Of a DNA stretch of 59,256 nt, positions 57,685-59,256 are shown piece by piece. Each line of letters opens with the position of its first letter. Position 1 is the first letter of the stretch. Position numbers and translations under genes: made by a program. This DNA is from a virus. The notes under the pieces were generated by a model. It saw only the letters and a list, made by a program, of their open reading frames with translations, made no database searches and was not told the origin of the DNA. The stretch is taken from positions 1-59,256 of the IMG/VR virus record IMGVR_UViG_3300028025_001698; one strand, given 5' to 3'.

Positions 57685-59256
57685 ATGAATCCATTAAATT
57701 ATCTTACTGAACGTGTATCGAAGGTTGTCCCCAACTCAGATAAGATCTACAATGAGGGTGCTCGCCTTCTAGCACACTACCCAACATGGGAATATGAACT
57801 TGAAAGATTTATCAACGAGTCTTGGGATACCCTCCTTAGATACTGCATTCGTAACAAGAACGCAACGCATAGCGCCTCTGTTAAACTCACCTTTGCTTCT
57901 GACCTTATCGGAAAAAGAATTGCAAGAGCTATTGGAGCTGACGAACTTGATATCAAGTCAACTCTATCGCTTGGAGATCTTCTTCTCGAAACGTTCCTTC
58001 AAGATGGACTGATTGACATCTTCAGGGAATATGCAGGATACAAAGCTCCCTACATGGTACGCATTGTTAACCAAGCAGATGATATTAAGCCAACATTAAT
58101 TGGTACATCATTCGAACCTTTGTTACCTATCATGGGTCTATATAGCCCATTAACTAAAGAACCCTTTATTAAGGGCTGGACTAACTCTAAGCTTTTCCAT
58201 GATAACCTTAATAAAACCTTTGTAAGATCCCTTGAGACCCTTCGTCAGCAGTCTTGGAAGCTTAACATACCAGTGTTAAATGCTATGCAAGCACAGACTC
58301 CTAAGGAAATCCTTGAGTTGATCGATGAAGATGGTGTTGTAAGAGAATACAATATACACCATGAAAACCTAGAGTTACCTAAGAAACTATCTCATACAGA
58401 TGGTACTAAGTTCCTTGGTAAGAAGGATCCTAAGCTACAACGTATGATGAGTAAATACTTTGAGTACATGCAAGTGCTTAAGAAAGCTGAGATGATCGGT
58501 GAAAGAACTTTCTTTCAGGAAGTCTCTTGTGACTACCGAGGTAGAGTATATTATGCAGAATCATTCTTAGAGTTTCAAGGTAGTGATCTAGCTCGTAGCT
58601 TGTTTATGTTTGCCAACAAAAAGAAAGTTACTGAGAGAGGTTTATTCTGGATCAAAGTGCATACAGCAGCTTGCTTTAATAAATCATTTATCATCAGTGA
58701 TATACCTAAGTACTTTAAGACAGACTATAAAGCCTATCTTGAGGGCGAAGGTCTTGATACTATATCAGTAGACAAGATGACTCTTGAAGATAGAGTTGCA
58801 TGGGTAGATAATAACATTGAGTTTATCTATGATGTAGCTCGTACTAAGACTATTCATCCTGATGCTGAAAAGTCTTATAGCTTTTTAGCTTGTTGTAATG
58901 AATTACTAGGATACAAGAGAGCTAAGATGGAAGGCAAGGAGTTCATGTCTGGACTACCTATACCTATTGATGGTAGTAATAACGGATGGCAACACTTAGC
59001 GGCTATGTCTAAAGACAAACAAGCTGGTACGCTGGTGTCACTTGTTCCTACACCTATCCAGAAAGACTTCTACGTAGCTGTCGCTAAAGAACTTATTGGT
59101 ATTATGCCTGAGTACTTTGAGATTAAAGGTATGCCTATGAAACATATCAGAAAAGGTATAGCTAAACGAGGCTCAATGACTCGTGCATACAGTGCAGGTA
59201 AAATGCGTATAGCAAAAAACATGTACGAAGACTGTCACGTAGAAGGTTATACTGTT
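57685..59256 (+). CDS. T7-like single-subunit RNA polymerase, N-terminal 524 residues (cut by window end)
   Basis: Starts directly after the primase stop and stays open to the last base. Diagnostic motifs: CDYRGRVYYAESFLEFQGSD (T7 DWRGRVY...PQGND), IPIDGSNNGWQHLAAMS with the catalytic Asp (T7 D537 DGSCSGIQH) and KRGSMTRAYSAG (T7 KRSVMTLAYG with K631 and Y639). The HDS motif and C terminus are at 1-263. It presumably transcribes from the TAGTCGGTACCTAATAG-type promoters found on both strands. The N-terminal promoter-recognition region is divergent from T7, as the promoter is. Confidence 0.95.
   Translation, partial: MNPLNYLTERVSKVVPNSDKIYNEGARLLAHYPTWEYELERFINESWDTLLRYCIRNKNATHSASVKLTFASDLIGKRIARAIGADELDIKSTLSLGDLLLETFLQDGLIDIFREYAGYKAPYMVRIVNQADDIKPTLIGTSFEPLLPIMGLYSPLTKEPFIKGWTNSKLFHDNLNKTFVRSLETLRQQSWKLNIPVLNAMQAQTPKEILELIDEDGVVREYNIHHENLELPKKLSHTDGTKFLGKKDPKLQRMMSKYFEYMQVLKKAEMIGERTFFQEVSCDYRGRVYYAESFLEFQGSDLARSLFMFANKKKVTERGLFWIKVHTAACFNKSFIISDIPKYFKTDYKAYLEGEGLDTISVDKMTLEDRVAWVDNNIEFIYDVARTKTIHPDAEKSYSFLACCNELLGYKRAKMEGKEFMSGLPIPIDGSNNGWQHLAAMSKDKQAGTLVSLVPTPIQKDFYVAVAKELIGIMPEYFEIKGMPMKHIRKGIAKRGSMTRAYSAGKMRIAKNMYEDCHVEGYTV

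Overview
The window looks like nearly all of one podovirus-type tailed phage genome (Caudoviricetes). It has a T7-like replication and transcription module: family A DNA polymerase, 5'-3' exonuclease, primase-helicase, acidic-tailed ssDNA-binding protein and single-subunit RNA polymerase. Its head and tail genes look more like the P22/SU10 type: P22-like portal, SU10-type capsid protein, scaffold, adaptor and nozzle proteins. The RNA polymerase gene is cut by the window ends. Its first 524 codons are at 57685-59256 and its last ~87 codons at 1-263. The simplest reading is a circularly permuted or circular genome opened inside this gene, with roughly 130 codons missing. No integrase, repressor or other lysogeny gene was recognised, so a lytic phage is likely. 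The host cannot be read from the sequence; AT-rich DNA, a B12-dependent ribonucleotide reductase and the small conserved virion proteins would suit an aquatic proteobacterial host, but that is weak inference.

Layout. There are two large arms. The minus arm (41736 down to 5070) is late and structural: terL, three small proteins, portal, two small proteins, scaffold, capsid, HNH nuclease, small head proteins, tail adaptor, a 9 kb tail-fibre cassette, lysis genes, tail nozzle, another fibre, and the internal virion proteins, two of them over 1100 residues. The plus arm (42281 to 59256, then 1 to 5017) carries many tiny early genes, the ssDNA-binding protein, nucleotide-metabolism genes, the replication genes and RNA polymerase. 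It then carries ribonucleotide reductase, thioredoxin, one or two tRNAs and a Dps-like ferritin. The arms diverge from a structured ~540-bp region (41737-42280) and converge on a bidirectional terminator at 5029-5064. The small terminase gene is a minus-strand island inside the plus arm, with its own promoter and terminator.

Regulation. Eight copies of a 17-18 bp motif, consensus TTAGTCGGTACCTAATAG, lie on both strands, nearly all just upstream of genes. Length, position and the TAATA|G end match the layout of T7-type promoters, so they are probably the cognate promoters of the phage polymerase. One copy has no gene close downstream but is followed by a ~57-bp AT-rich tract, the arrangement of the T7 primary replication origin. 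The early plus-arm genes, which lack this motif, are presumably read by host RNA polymerase.

Accessory content. Five homing-type nucleases (four GIY-YIG-like, one HNH) sit beside or overlap nrdJ, the exonuclease and the capsid gene. A full nucleotide set (class II RNR, thioredoxin, dCMP deaminase, MazG-like pyrophosphatase, deoxyribosyltransferase-like protein) supports DNA synthesis. The fibre cassette alternates long fibre or spike genes with small companion genes and includes visibly paralogous modules.
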